DNA of 63,458 nucleotides from Alkalinema sp. FACHB-956 (GCF_014697025.1 NZ_JACJRC010000028.1:1-63458), one strand, 5' to 3'; shown: positions 8,825-18,373, numbered from the stretch's first letter. A program made the numbers and translations. The notes: generated from the letters alone by a model not told the origin.

Positions 8825-9793
8825 ATGACTGCTGCGATCGATGCAAAGCCTGCTTTTTCCGTGCGGCTGGCCAACTGGGTGCTGGGGATTAAACCGCTGT
8901 TTAAATTTGCCAAGCAGCGGGCGAGGAAGATGATGATCCAACGGGCGGAGACGATCGGGGTGCCGTGGATGGCGGAGTCCCAGCAGTTACAAGCGCGGGA
9001 TTGGACGGCGGATTTCGCAGCAGTGAATAATCCCGATTTGCAATATCCCACCTATTACCTCAAACCGTTCCACGCCTACGAAGAAGGGAACTTGGGTTGG
9101 TTGCCTGCGACGGAGGTGGAGGTGGCGGCCTATTCCGTCCATGCGCGGATTTGGCAGGAGTCCGGATCCAGTGGAGACCCCCACCTGCGGCAGAGCTATC
9201 ACAAGGTCTTGCAGCAGGAATTACCGATCGCCCCCCGCGACATTGTGGATCTGGGCTGTAGTGTGGGCATGAGTACGTTTGCGCTTCAGGAAACGTTCCC
9301 CGGATCCAAGATTACAGGGGTTGACCTCTCGCCGCATTTTTTGGCCGTGGCTCGCTATCGCACGGAACTGCGGCAGGCCGGCAAGGGCAACGGACTGCAA
9401 TTAAAGGGGGAGCACCCCAGTGCTGAAGCGGCACCGACCTGGGTTCATGCCGCTTCGGAACAAACGGGGCTACCTGCTGGATCCTATGATCTGGTGTCGG
9501 CTTGTTTGATGTTCCATGAATTACCCCAGTCGGCATCGATCGAAATTTTCCACGAGGCGCGGCGGCTTCTGAAACCCGGTGGCTATCTCACGATTATGGA
9601 TATGAATCCCCGATCGGCGGTGTTTGTCAAAATGCCACCCTACGTGATGACGCTGCTTAAGAGTACTGAGCCTTATTTGGATGAGTATTTCTCGATGGAC
9701 ATTGCAGCGGAAATCGAAGCAGCTGGGTTTACCCGCCCAACGATGATCGAAAATTCGCCTCGCCACCGGACCATCATCGCTCAAGTGAAGTAG
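8825..9793 (+). CDS. Class I SAM-dependent methyltransferase
   Basis: A 322-residue protein with a distinctive N-terminal extension of about 120 residues and a Rossmann methyltransferase domain. Motif I is VDLGCSVGMSTFAL (around residue 139), followed by ITGVDLSPHF, which holds the acidic residue that binds the SAM ribose. Later motifs are DLVSACLMFHELP and RRLLKPGGYLTIMDMN. The class is clear; the substrate is not. The family resembles ubiquinone/menaquinone or tocopherol-type methyltransferases only at the fold level. There are no transmembrane segments. The gene runs in the same direction as its neighbours but with wide gaps. Confidence 0.88.
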   Translation: MTAAIDAKPAFSVRLANWVLGIKPLFKFAKQRARKMMIQRAETIGVPWMAESQQLQARDWTADFAAVNNPDLQYPTYYLKPFHAYEEGNLGWLPATEVEVAAYSVHARIWQESGSSGDPHLRQSYHKVLQQELPIAPRDIVDLGCSVGMSTFALQETFPGSKITGVDLSPHFLAVARYRTELRQAGKGNGLQLKGEHPSAEAAPTWVHAASEQTGLPAGSYDLVSACLMFHELPQSASIEIFHEARRLLKPGGYLTIMDMNPRSAVFVKMPPYVMTLLKSTEPYLDEYFSMDIAAEIEAAGFTRPTMIENSPRHRTIIAQVK

Positions 9794-9906
9794 TCTCCTA
9801 GGTGATCGGGGTTGAGGTCGAAGAGATTGCCACGACCGATCGCCCCATGCGGTAGGATCATGCTGATTTACTTTGCGGTAATTACCGTTCTCAGGAGGAT
9901 TTCAGC

Positions 9907-11226
9907 GTGACAACCCGCGTCATCATTGTGCGGCATGGCGAGAGTACCTACAACGTCGAGCGGCGCGTCCAAGGCCACTGCGACAAATCAACCCTCACCG
10001 AAAAAGGTCGATCGATGGCCGTTCAAGTAGGGGCTGCGCTGAAGGAACTGACCTTTGATGCCATCTATGCCAGTCCCCTGCAACGGGCCAGCCAAACCGC
10101 TGCACTCATTGCCGAACAACTGCCCAACGCTCCCACCATCACCACCACCGAGCAACTCAAAGAAATTAACCTCCCCTGGTGGGAAGAACTGCTGTTTGAT
10201 GATGTGATCAGCAAATTCCCCGAAGAGTACCGCCAGTGGCGTGATGCTCCCCACCAGTTGAAAATGACGATCGACGATCGCGACTTTTTCCCGGTGGCCG
10301 ACCTCTACGAGCAGGCCAAACGCTTCTGGAACCAGACCCTCCCGCAACATGCCAACCAAACCCTGCTCGTCGTGGCCCACAGTGGCATTAACCGAGCACT
10401 GATCAACACTGCGATCGGGCTGAAGCCGGAAGACTACCAACGGCTGGATCAGTCCAACTGCGGCATTACTGTGCTCAACTTCTCCGGCGGTCTGGGCGAT
10501 CAAGTCCAAATCGAATCCCTCAACCTCACCGCGCACCTGGGCACCCCCATTCCCAAACCGAAAAGTGATGATGTCGTGCGGTTGCTCCTTGTCCGCCATG
10601 GCGAAACCCAATGGAACCGGGAAGGTCGTTTCCAAGGCCAAATCGATGTACCCTTGAACGAAAACGGTCAACGCCAAGGCGATCAAGCCGGAGAATTCCT
10701 CAAATCCGTCAAAATTGACGCCGCTGTCAGTAGCTCCATGGCTCGCCCCAAGGAAACCGCCGAACGGATTTTGCAGCACCACGCTGGCATCAGCCTGCAA
10801 CTGCGGGACGACCTGCGGGAAATCAGCCACGGCACCTGGGAAGGCAAACTGGAAGCGGAAATCCGGGCAGACTATCCAGGCTTATTAGATCAGTGGCAAT
10901 CCCACCCGGAAACGGTGCAAATGCCGGAAGGCGAAAACTTGAATGACGTGTGGACGCGGGCGATCGCCGGTTGGCAAGCGATCGTCGAACAGGCCCAGCC
11001 TGGAACGACCACGCTCGTCGTGGCCCACGATGCCATCAACAAAGCGATTTTGTGCCACGTTGCAGGCTTAGGGCCGGAGTCCTTCTGGAACTTTAAGCAA
11101 GGCAACGGAGCCGTCAGCGTCATCGACTATCCCCAAGGGGCCAAGGCCGATCCGATTCTGCGGGCGGGTAATATCACCGTTCACCTCGGTGGTGTCCTGG
11201 ATAAAACGGCAGCAGGCGCGCTGTAA
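9907..11226 (+). CDS. Tandem-domain histidine phosphatase (phosphoglycerate mutase-like)
   Basis: A 439-residue protein made of two histidine-phosphatase domains. Domain 1 (about 1-205) has IVRHGEST with catalytic His10 and a second His in VVAHSG. Domain 2 (about 220-425) has LVRHGETQ with His231 and a second His in VVAHDA. Both domains keep the nucleophile His, the neighbouring Arg and the acid, so both look active. The family acts on small phosphate esters (phosphoglycerate, alpha-ribazole phosphate, sugar phosphates); the substrate is undetermined. The start is GTG at 9907, supported by AGGAGG at 9893-9898. Confidence 0.9.
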   Translation: MTTRVIIVRHGESTYNVERRVQGHCDKSTLTEKGRSMAVQVGAALKELTFDAIYASPLQRASQTAALIAEQLPNAPTITTTEQLKEINLPWWEELLFDDVISKFPEEYRQWRDAPHQLKMTIDDRDFFPVADLYEQAKRFWNQTLPQHANQTLLVVAHSGINRALINTAIGLKPEDYQRLDQSNCGITVLNFSGGLGDQVQIESLNLTAHLGTPIPKPKSDDVVRLLLVRHGETQWNREGRFQGQIDVPLNENGQRQGDQAGEFLKSVKIDAAVSSSMARPKETAERILQHHAGISLQLRDDLREISHGTWEGKLEAEIRADYPGLLDQWQSHPETVQMPEGENLNDVWTRAIAGWQAIVEQAQPGTTTLVVAHDAINKAILCHVAGLGPESFWNFKQGNGAVSVIDYPQGAKADPILRAGNITVHLGGVLDKTAAGAL

Positions 11227-11281
11227 GCCCGTTTTGGCACAGAGTACTATCGGCAAGACAAGCCCAGTGCTCTTGTTTAGA

Positions 11282-11319
11282 TTTTCTGGGTTGGCTCGAT
11301 CGAACCAATCCAGAGAAAA
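11282..11319 (+). promoter_or_regulatory. Hairpin in the leader of the dihydroorotase-like gene
   Basis: An imperfect palindrome (TTTTCTGGGTTGG, loop of about 10 nt, CCAATCCAGAGAAAA) lies 20 bases upstream of the ATG at 11340. It has no U-tract, so it is not a standard terminator. It could affect translation or simply follow the 3' end of the phosphatase gene. Confidence 0.4.
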
Positions 11320-11339
11320 TTACTGAGTTTGACAAGGTT

Positions 11340-12611
11340 ATGGCGATTGAAGTTTTGCAACAGGTGCGAGTGATCGATGCAGTGGCAGGCACCGATCGTA
11401 CCGCTGATGTCCTCCTAGACGACGGCATGATTCAAGCCATTGAGTCACAAATCACGCCACCGGAGGGCTCCCAAACCCGATCGGGACAGGGCCTGATTCT
11501 GGGGCCGGGACTGGTGGATCTCTACAGTCGATCGGGGGAACCGGGCCACGAAGAACGGGAAACCTTAGATTCCTTTATGGCAGCGGCGATCGCGGGCGGC
11601 TTCACCCAGGTGAACGTCCTGCCCAACACCACCCCAGCGATCGACAATCCCGCCACTATTAGTTGGATTCGGGAACAGGTGCAATCCCGTCTACTCTCCA
11701 GCCTGTCTGCCATGCCCACCTTGCCTCGGTTGCAGTTTTGGGGCGCATTGACCCTGGAAACCGCAGGGCAGCAAATGGTGGAGTTGGGTGATCTGGCTCC
11801 CCACGTCGTTGGATTTGCCGATGGTAAGGCCATCACGAACCTCGCCATGCTGCGACGGATGTTGGAATATCTCCAGCCGTTGCAAAAACCGTTGATGCTA
11901 TGGGCCTCCGATCCCAGTTTGGCGGGTCATGGCATCGCGCGGGAAGGGGTAAATGCCCTGAAGTTTGGCTTGCCAGGGATTGCCGTCATGGCGGAAAGTG
12001 CGCCCCTCGCGGCCATTTTAGAACTGTTGCAAGAGATTCCCGTACCCGTTCATTTCATGCGAATTTCCACAGCGCGGGGCGTGGAACTGCTGCAAACCGC
12101 CAAGGCCCAGGGTTTACCAGTCACCGCCAGTACGACTTGGTTACACCTATTGCTAGATACCAACGACCTAGGCACCTACAATCCCAACCTACGCCTATCG
12201 CCGCCCCTGGGCAATCCCAGCGATCGCCATGCGCTGATACAAGCGGTCAAATCCGGGGTCATTGATGCCATTGCCGTGGATCACCAAGCCTACACCTACG
12301 AGGAAAAAACTGTGGCCTTTGGGGAAGCTCCGACAGGCGCGATCGGGTTAGAGTTGGCATTCCCGACCCTGTGGCATCATCTGGTGGAAGCTGGACAACT
12401 CACTGCGGTGGAACTGTGGCGTGCCCTTAGTTGCCAACCCCTAGCCTGCTTGGGCAAAGCGAATTCGGCTCTGGGAACGGAAACCAGCCGTTGGATTTTG
12501 TTCCAGCCGGATCACACTTGGGCCGTCAATGGACAAACGTTGAAGTCTCGATCGAGCAACACCCACTCTCTAGGTCAAACGATTCACGGACAAATTGTTC
12601 AAGTGGGTTAA
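11340..12611 (+). CDS. pyrC: Dihydroorotase homologue, probably non-catalytic
   Basis: A 423-residue amidohydrolase with the length and motif order of type I dihydroorotase, the third step of pyrimidine synthesis. The canonical metal-binding residues are mostly replaced. The HxH of the PGLVDxHxH strand is Y62-S-R64. The His before (E)DPSL is W188 (LMLWASDPSL). The His before (V/I)ST is R241 (MRISTARG). DHAPH has become D314-H315-Q-A-Y318. D161 in FADGK may remain. Other family blocks (EPG, LPNTTPA, GLPG) are kept. This matches the known pattern of inactive dihydroorotase homologues that act as structural partners of aspartate transcarbamoylase. The functional loss is inferred; the symbol reflects homology only. 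Confidence 0.82.
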   Translation: MAIEVLQQVRVIDAVAGTDRTADVLLDDGMIQAIESQITPPEGSQTRSGQGLILGPGLVDLYSRSGEPGHEERETLDSFMAAAIAGGFTQVNVLPNTTPAIDNPATISWIREQVQSRLLSSLSAMPTLPRLQFWGALTLETAGQQMVELGDLAPHVVGFADGKAITNLAMLRRMLEYLQPLQKPLMLWASDPSLAGHGIAREGVNALKFGLPGIAVMAESAPLAAILELLQEIPVPVHFMRISTARGVELLQTAKAQGLPVTASTTWLHLLLDTNDLGTYNPNLRLSPPLGNPSDRHALIQAVKSGVIDAIAVDHQAYTYEEKTVAFGEAPTGAIGLELAFPTLWHHLVEAGQLTAVELWRALSCQPLACLGKANSALGTETSRWILFQPDHTWAVNGQTLKSRSSNTHSLGQTIHGQIVQVG

Positions 12612-12647
12612 TATCTAGTGGGTTAATATCCAGTAGGGTAATGTCAA
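12603..12647. repeat. Tandem repeat, 3 x 15 bp, over the pyrC stop codon
   Basis: Units of the form gtgggttaatatcta occur at 12603-12617 and 12618-12632 (one difference) and, more diverged, at 12633-12647. The first unit contains the TAA stop of the dihydroorotase-like gene, so the array duplicates the end of the reading frame into the spacer. Confidence 0.85.
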
Positions 12648-12654
12648 GTCAGCA

Positions 12655-12724
12655 ACAAAAAAGTGCTGGGTGACAAGGCGGGGATCCCTCTCTATCGGGT
12701 AACCCGTCAACCGCCATCCAGCAC
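12655..12724 (-). terminator. Large terminator hairpin downstream of lepB
   Basis: Read on the minus strand, GTGCTGG and CCAGCAC form the closing stem around an internally structured loop (GGCGG/CCGCC, then GGGT/ACCC). TTTTTT follows directly. It is correctly placed to terminate lepB transcription 36 bases after its stop codon. The 62-nt stem-loop is unusually long for a simple Rho-independent terminator. Confidence 0.65.
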
Positions 12725-12759
12725 AGGTCAGTAACACTAGCGCACAATCGTAAGCTGAG

Positions 12760-13332
12760 TTAGTTCGATTCCTTTTGTGCGGGTTGGTAGTCTGGTTCCG
12801 GAGAAATGCCACCGACCCGATCGGGGGGCCAAAAACGCACCACCGCCCGACCGATGATTTTTTCCTTCGGCACAAACCCCCAATAATGGCTGTCGTAGCT
12901 GTTATTGCGGTTATCGCCTAGGACAAGGTACTGACCTTCCGGCACGATCGTGGGGGGCAATTCGTACTGGGGATCCTCTTGGATATAGTTTTCCCGCAGA
13001 GCCTGGTCGTTGATGTAAACCCGTCCGCCTTTGACTTCCACCTTATCACCGGGCAATCCAATCACCCGTTTGATAAATGCATCGTGGAAATTCTGCTGTT
13101 CCAACGCCGGGGTGGGATTAAACACCACAATATCGCCCCGTTGCGGCGAATTGAACTTGTAGCTCACCTTATCCACAATCAATCGATCGTTGATCTGAAG
13201 GGTCGGCAGCATGGAGCCGGAAGGGATGTAGCGAGCTTCAGCCACAAACTGTCGAATCCCGATCGCGAGAAAGGCGCTCAGACCAATGGTTTTTAAACCT
13301 TCCAACCAATGATTTTCGTTATTACCGGACAT
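12760..13332 (-). CDS. lepB: Signal peptidase I
   Basis: A type I signal peptidase of 190 aa that removes signal peptides from exported proteins at the outer face of the membrane. One N-terminal membrane anchor (about residues 14-30) precedes the Ser/Lys dyad: Ser40 in [11 protein letters not shown] and Lys88 in KRVIGLPGD. The remaining family boxes RGDIVVF and [16 protein letters not shown] are intact. The ATG at 13332 has GGGAG a few bases upstream and is preferred to 13362. It faces dnaB across a 620-base spacer. Confidence 0.93.
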   Translation of the reverse strand: MSGNNENHWLEGLKTIGLSAFLAIGIRQFVAEARYIPSGSMLPTLQINDRLIVDKVSYKFNSPQRGDIVVFNPTPALEQQNFHDAFIKRVIGLPGDKVEVKGGRVYINDQALRENYIQEDPQYELPPTIVPEGQYLVLGDNRNNSYDSHYWGFVPKEKIIGRAVVRFWPPDRVGGISPEPDYQPAQKESN

Positions 13333-13628
13333 AGGCTCCCAATTTGGCTCAAAAATTATCAAGATTCAGACGATGGGCGCAAAGCATTCTGGGCGAAAGA
13401 TATCACTCGTTAAAAGACATGAATGGGCACAAAACACCCCTTAATGTTCAGGCAACGACATATTCAGGCAACAACCTTTACGCACCCCTACCAAACAATA
13501 CAGATATTCTCCCAACGAATGCCACCAATGGATCAACAAACCAGATCCAGACAAGGATCCCCCTGATCAGACCCTAATTTTAATAGTGACCTGATTAAGA
13601 TACGGACTCTATAAAGATTCATATCTAG

Positions 13629-13658
13629 TTATACACATCCTCGATCGAGTTATGCACA
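13629..13658 (+). promoter_or_regulatory. Two DnaA-box-like 9-mers upstream of dnaB
   Basis: TTATACACA at 13629-13637 and TTATGCACA at 13650-13658 both match the bacterial DnaA-box consensus TTWTNCACA. They are in the same orientation with starts 21 bp apart, two helical turns. The context is an AT-rich spacer next to the replicative helicase gene. Binding is not shown. They could regulate dnaB or mark a DnaA-binding locus. Confidence 0.4.
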
Positions 13659-13675
13659 AGAGTTTACGCCCGACA

Positions 13676-13718
13676 TAGGGGGAAATTACCGTACCATTGA
13701 CCGTGATGATTCCCCCTA
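13676..13718. repeat. 9-bp inverted repeat
   Basis: TAGGGGGAA (13676-13684) and TTCCCCCTA (13710-13718) flank a 25-base loop. The C/G-run arms resemble the palindromes at 1-82. No U-tract follows on either strand. Confidence 0.55.
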
Positions 13719-13951
13719 GAGTTCCCCAGTCAAGACAATTTGCGCCTGCTTGTGCCTTCAGAATTCAAGGGTGATCGTCACGATCGGAGGCGGGTAGGTC
13801 ATCCCCGATCGCGGTACAATTAATACAAATGTACGGCATGGGGGTGAGCTGAGGAAGACGTTAACCTTTCCTGCCTAGTTTTTCCAGCCTTTCCCTTGTA
13901 CGCTGTCCCTTGTAACCTGTATAGTTGCCTCCCTACTAGATTTCTCTCCCC

Positions 13952-15322
13952 ATGGCTCAGGAAGCTCCCAAAGAAGAACTGAATTTTCAGGCCATTAGCG
14001 ATCGTCTGCCCCCCCAGAATTTGGAAGCGGAGGAGGCAATTCTAGGTGGGATTCTAATGGATCCAGAGGCGATCGGGCGCATCACCGATATTTTGACCGT
14101 AGAGGCGTTCTACCTATCAGCCCATCGCAGGATTTATGAAGCAGCATTGGTCTTGCACCAACAGGGCAAGCCGACGGATTTGATGAATGTGGCCACTTGG
14201 CTCCAGGATCACGGCCAACTGGACAAAGTGGGGGGGCAAAGTCGATTGGTGGAACTGTGCGATCGGACCGTTAGCGCGGTGAATATCGACCAGTACGCCC
14301 AACTGGTAATGGATAAGTATCTGCGCCGTCGCTTAATTCGAGTCGGCAACGAAATTTCGGCCCTCGGCCACGACACCACCCAGGATCTGGTGGATGTGTT
14401 GGACAATGCGGAACAAAAAGTCTTCAACGTAACGCAAACCCGGCCCCAGGAAGGGTTAATGTCTACGGCGGATGTTCTGACGCAGACGTTTGCGGAGATC
14501 GAAAGTCGCGCGGTAGGGATGGCATTACCCGGTTTAGCCTGTGGTTTTTACGATCTCGATGCCATGACCCAAGGCTTTCAACGTAGCGATTTAATTATCG
14601 TTGCAGGTCGTCCATCCATGGGCAAAACGAGCTTTGTGTTGAATGTTGCTCGTAATATTGCCTCTTACCATAAGCTGCCCGTTGCCGTTTTCAGTTTGGA
14701 AATGTCACGAGAGCAATTAGTTCAGCGTTTACTATCCAGTGAAGTTCGCATTGAAAGCAGTCGCTTGCGGGCGGGTCGCATTAGTAATCAGGAGTGGGAG
14801 CCATTGGGTCATGCGATTAGTACCCTATCGCAAATGCCGATTTTCATTGACGATAGCCCCAACCTAAGCGTGACGGAGATGCGATCGCGGGCGAGACGGC
14901 TCCAGGCGGAAAATGGTGGGGCGTTAGGGCTGATTCTGATCGACTATTTGCAGCTAATGGGCAGCGGGGGCAATGACAACCGGGTGCAGGCATTGTCGAA
15001 TATTACCCGATCGCTCAAAGCCCTAGCGCGGGAGTTAACAGTCCCTGTAATTGCACTATCACAGCTGAGCCGGAGTGTGGAATCCAGAACCGACAAGCGG
15101 CCTATGATGTCTGACCTGAGAGAATCCGGTGCGATCGAGCAGGATGCAGATTTGATTATGATGTTGTACCGCGATGAGTACTACAACAAAGATACCGTCG
15201 ATCGGGGGGTAGCTGAAGTCATTATCAGTAAACATCGTAATGGCCCCACGGGAACCGTTAAACTGTTGTTTGAACCGCAATATACTCAGTTCAGAAACTT
15301 GGCAGCCCCTAACCGAGAATAG
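13952..15322 (+). CDS. dnaB: Replicative DNA helicase DnaB
   Basis: A 456-residue replicative helicase that unwinds the fork as a hexamer. The N-terminal domain (about 15-120) starts with the usual RLPPQNLEAEEAILGG and is followed by a linker. The RecA-like ATPase has Walker A GRPSMGKTS (Lys225), Walker B LILIDYLQLM, and the later QLSRSVE and LRESGAIEQDAD motifs. The length is that of an intein-free DnaB; several cyanobacteria carry inteins in this gene and this one does not. The start is ATG at 13952. The metalloprotease gene follows on the same strand. Confidence 0.96.
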   Translation: MAQEAPKEELNFQAISDRLPPQNLEAEEAILGGILMDPEAIGRITDILTVEAFYLSAHRRIYEAALVLHQQGKPTDLMNVATWLQDHGQLDKVGGQSRLVELCDRTVSAVNIDQYAQLVMDKYLRRRLIRVGNEISALGHDTTQDLVDVLDNAEQKVFNVTQTRPQEGLMSTADVLTQTFAEIESRAVGMALPGLACGFYDLDAMTQGFQRSDLIIVAGRPSMGKTSFVLNVARNIASYHKLPVAVFSLEMSREQLVQRLLSSEVRIESSRLRAGRISNQEWEPLGHAISTLSQMPIFIDDSPNLSVTEMRSRARRLQAENGGALGLILIDYLQLMGSGGNDNRVQALSNITRSLKALARELTVPVIALSQLSRSVESRTDKRPMMSDLRESGAIEQDADLIMMLYRDEYYNKDTVDRGVAEVIISKHRNGPTGTVKLLFEPQYTQFRNLAAPNRE

Positions 15323-15375
15323 TTACAAAGACTTGATTTGCTGAGAATGATCACAGCAATGGTCGAAAATCTTTG

Positions 15376-15408
15376 CAGGACGTTGATGAATTTCACAGGA
15401 CGTTGATG
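15376..15408 (+). repeat. Duplicated 13-bp segment at a ribosome-binding region
   Basis: CAGGACGTTGATG occurs at 15376-15388 and exactly at 15396-15408 (period 20). The second copy carries the AGGA that serves the start codon at 15410. The first copy carries the same AGGA and an ATG, but the reading does not lead to a gene. Confidence 0.7.
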
Positions 15409-15409
15409 T

Positions 15410-16144
15410 ATGTGGGACGATCGCGATCTTTCACCAACCCTCTCCTACTCCGTCAGAGAAAGCAAAAAAGCCAAACGTGTCAGCTTACGAATGTCCCTTG
15501 ATGGCAATTTAGAAGTCGTGATCCCCATCGGCTTCGACCGTTCCACTGTCCCCGCGATCGTCGCCAAACATCAAACCTGGATTGACAAAACTCAAACCAA
15601 ACTCGCCACCCAAAATCCGCCCTCCAAAAAAGCCCAACGGGAACTCTTACCCAAAGCGATCGACCTACAAGCCACCACCGAATCCTGGCAAGTGGAATAC
15701 ACCCCCGCCAATCTGAAAAGCATTCGGATCTCGGAAATGGAACCCTACGTCATTCTTTGGGGGAATACGCAGAACGATCGCCTTTGCCGCAAAGCCCTAA
15801 AAAGCTGGCTCACCCGCCGTGCCGAAGCCTTTTTGATCCCCTGGATTCAGGCCCTCAGTCAGGACTTGGAGCTGCCCTGCAACCGCATCACCGTGCGCGG
15901 CCAGAAAACCCGCTGGGGCAGTTGTTCCAATGACGGAAACATCAGTTTGAACTACAAACTTCTGTTTCTTCCACCGCAGTTAGTCCGTTACGTCCTCATC
16001 CACGAACTTTGCCACACCATCCATTTCAACCACTCCCCCTCCTATTGGCAACTCGTCGCCGAAAAAGATCCCCACTATAAAAAATCCGACCAAGCGTTGA
16101 AAGCAGCACTCAAGTACGTTCCCCACTGGGTCGATCGGGATTAA
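15410..16144 (+). CDS. YgjP-like M48-clan metallopeptidase
   Basis: A 244-residue protein of the YgjP/WLM (DUF45) type. The C-terminal half has the zinc-peptidase signature HELCHTIHFNHSPSYW, with HExxH and a downstream His, preceded by the family block TRWGSCSNDGNISLNYKL. The N-terminal half (about 1-130) is the beta-rich YgjP domain with SVRESKKAKRVSLRM. No membrane helices are evident, so it is probably cytoplasmic. YgjP homologues are often linked to restriction or DNA-repair loci. Here it lies between dnaB and chlD with no such partner. The cellular substrate is unknown. Confidence 0.88.
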   Translation: MWDDRDLSPTLSYSVRESKKAKRVSLRMSLDGNLEVVIPIGFDRSTVPAIVAKHQTWIDKTQTKLATQNPPSKKAQRELLPKAIDLQATTESWQVEYTPANLKSIRISEMEPYVILWGNTQNDRLCRKALKSWLTRRAEAFLIPWIQALSQDLELPCNRITVRGQKTRWGSCSNDGNISLNYKLLFLPPQLVRYVLIHELCHTIHFNHSPSYWQLVAEKDPHYKKSDQALKAALKYVPHWVDRD

Positions 16145-16269
16145 CCGCCCAGACAACCTCCCTCCCAGCCATCCCTCCCAGAAAGCTTCGGGTAAATGCG
16201 CTACCCGTCCCCATCCCTTGATATGCTTGAGCTTTGATAATAAACTTTGCCGCAAGCAGTCCAGAACCT

Positions 16270-18318
16270 ATGCCTGCCACGTTAGAAACCCCTGTGACAA
16301 CGTTTCCCCTAGCCGCCGTCGTCGGACAGGAAGCCATCAAACTTGCGCTCCTGTTAGCTGCCGTCGATCCCGGCCTCGGAGGCGTCGTAATTTCTGGGCG
16401 ACGGGGTACGGCCAAATCCGTGATGGCACGGGCGATCCATGCGCTACTGCCCCCGATCGAAGTGGTGGAAGAGTCGATCGCCAATTGCGATCCCAACCAT
16501 CCCGAGGAATGGGACGACCTGACCCGCGAACAGTACGCCCAGGTTGCAGAAGTTCCCACGAAAATTATTCCAGCGCCCTTTGTGCAAATTCCCCTTGGCG
16601 TGACGGAAGATCGCTTACTGGGTTCCGTGGACGTGAGCCAGTCGATCAAGCAAGGGGAAACGGTTTTTCAACCGGGCTTGTTGGCGGAAGCCAATCGCGG
16701 CGTGCTTTACATCGACGAAATCAACCTGCTGGATGACCAAACCGCCAACCTGCTGCTGAGTGCCCTGACCGATGGCCGCAACATCATCGAACGGGAAGGT
16801 ATCAGCGTCCAACACCCCTGCAAACCCTTACTGATCGCCACCTACAACCCCGAAGAAGGCGACCTGCGGGAACATTTACTCGATCGCATCGCCATTTCCC
16901 TGTCCGCCGATATGGTGTTGGGACTCGATCAGCGGGTGGATGCGGTCCTGCAAGCCACGGAATACGCCAACAATCCCCGAGCCTTCCTCGACCAGTACGC
17001 TGAAGACATTGACGGGCTGAAAACCCAAATTCTCCTGGCGCGGGAATGGCTGAAGGAAGTCACAATCACGCAGCAGCAGATTGAATATCTCGTCAGTGAA
17101 GCGATTCGGGGCGTGGTTCAGGGCCACCGGGCAGAATTGTTTGCCATTCGGGTCGCCAAGGCCCATGCGGCACTGGATGGACGCAATGCGGTGAATGCGG
17201 AGGATCTGCGCAAGGCTGTGGAGTTGGTGATTGTGCCCCGCGCAACGGTCATTCAAGCGCCACCGCCCGATCAACCGCCGCCCCCACCGCCACCCCCCCC
17301 CCAAGCCCAGGATGATCCTGAGGATTCCTCTGACCAAGAGCAGGACGAGGAAGAAAAGGATAACGAAAACGAGACTCAGGACGAGCAAGAAATGCCGGAC
17401 ATTCCTGAGGAATTCATCTTTGATCCGGAAGGGGTGATCATGGATGACTCGGTACTGTACTTTGCCCAAAAGGCCGCCAAGCAAGGGAAATCCGGTAGCC
17501 GATCGGTGATCTTTACGGAAGATCGGGGTCGCTATGTTAAGCCGATTTTGCCGCGCGGCAAGGTGCGCCGGATTGCGGTGGATGCCACTTTGCGATCGGC
17601 AGCTCCCTACCAGAAATCCCGACGCAGCCGTGCCTTGGAAGCGAATCCCACTAGCCGCAAGCGGGTCTTTGTGGAGCAGTCAGACGTGCGGGCCAAACGG
17701 ATGGCGCGGAAGGCGGGGGCGTTGATTGTCTTTGTGGTGGATGCATCGGGTTCCATGGCGCTGAACCGGATGAATTCCGCGAAGGGGGCTGTGTTGCGCC
17801 TGCTGACCGAAGCCTACCAAAATCGTGACCAGGTGGCGCTGATTCCCTTCCGAGGGGAATCGGCAGAGGTATTGTTGCCGCCGACCCGATCGATCGAAGC
17901 GGCCAAACGTCGCCTCGATCGTCTACCGTGTGGGGGCGGATCACCCTTGGCCCACGGGTTAACCCAAGCGGTACGGGTGGGAATGAATTCCCTGCAATCA
18001 GGTGATATTGGGCAAGTGGTAATTGTGGCGATTACCGATGGACGGGGCAATGTGCCCTTGGCCCGATCGCTGGGTGAGCCGATTCCTGAAGGTGAAAAGC
18101 CGGATATTAAAGCCGAATTGCTGGAGATTGCCACGAAGATCGGCGCAACCCGGATGCAGTTCCTGGTGATTGATACGGAAAATAAATTCGTTTCAACGGG
18201 ACTAGCGAAGGAGTTGGCAGCTAAAGCGGGTGGGAAATATTACCATCTGCCCAAGGCAACGGATCAGGCGATCGCGGGAGTGGCTCGCAATGCCATCAGC
18301 GATATGCGATCGCGGTAG
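16270..18318 (+). CDS. chlD: Magnesium chelatase subunit D
   Basis: The D subunit of magnesium chelatase, which with ChlI and ChlH inserts Mg2+ into protoporphyrin IX for chlorophyll synthesis. Length is 682 aa from the ATG at 16270; an in-frame start at 16234 adds 12 residues. The AAA+ domain (about 10-330) has [18 protein letters not shown] and [14 protein letters not shown] poly-Pro run and a strongly acidic linker (about 340-385) follow. The C-terminal integrin-I (VWA) domain has the MIDAS motif DASGSM and [10 protein letters not shown]. This is the standard ChlD order. chlI and chlH are not in the window. Confidence 0.96.
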   Translation: MPATLETPVTTFPLAAVVGQEAIKLALLLAAVDPGLGGVVISGRRGTAKSVMARAIHALLPPIEVVEESIANCDPNHPEEWDDLTREQYAQVAEVPTKIIPAPFVQIPLGVTEDRLLGSVDVSQSIKQGETVFQPGLLAEANRGVLYIDEINLLDDQTANLLLSALTDGRNIIEREGISVQHPCKPLLIATYNPEEGDLREHLLDRIAISLSADMVLGLDQRVDAVLQATEYANNPRAFLDQYAEDIDGLKTQILLAREWLKEVTITQQQIEYLVSEAIRGVVQGHRAELFAIRVAKAHAALDGRNAVNAEDLRKAVELVIVPRATVIQAPPPDQPPPPPPPPPQAQDDPEDSSDQEQDEEEKDNENETQDEQEMPDIPEEFIFDPEGVIMDDSVLYFAQKAAKQGKSGSRSVIFTEDRGRYVKPILPRGKVRRIAVDATLRSAAPYQKSRRSRALEANPTSRKRVFVEQSDVRAKRMARKAGALIVFVVDASGSMALNRMNSAKGAVLRLLTEAYQNRDQVALIPFRGESAEVLLPPTRSIEAAKRRLDRLPCGGGSPLAHGLTQAVRVGMNSLQSGDIGQVVIVAITDGRGNVPLARSLGEPIPEGEKPDIKAELLEIATKIGATRMQFLVIDTENKFVSTGLAKELAAKAGGKYYHLPKATDQAIAGVARNAISDMRSR

Positions 18319-18373
18319 GTTAACCCAATCAATTAACGTCGCGACAAATTCGTGATGTTGCACGATCGTCGGG

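Larger units (their letters stand above)
13333..13951. other. Spacer between lepB and dnaB
   Basis: No convincing gene. A 77-codon plus-strand ORF overlaps the lepB start and has no family features. The stretch holds two DnaA-box-like 9-mers (13629 and 13650), a 9-bp inverted repeat (13676-13718), and a TACAAT hexamer at about 13814 that could be the dnaB -10 element. Confidence 0.5.

Noticed and set aside
13344-13577. 77-codon plus-strand ORF overlapping the lepB start
   Set aside because: Low-complexity polar sequence without family features, in a spacer with replication-type motifs.
13952-15322. Intein in DnaB
   Set aside because: DnaB inteins are common in cyanobacteria, but this protein has normal length and uninterrupted Walker and C-terminal motifs.
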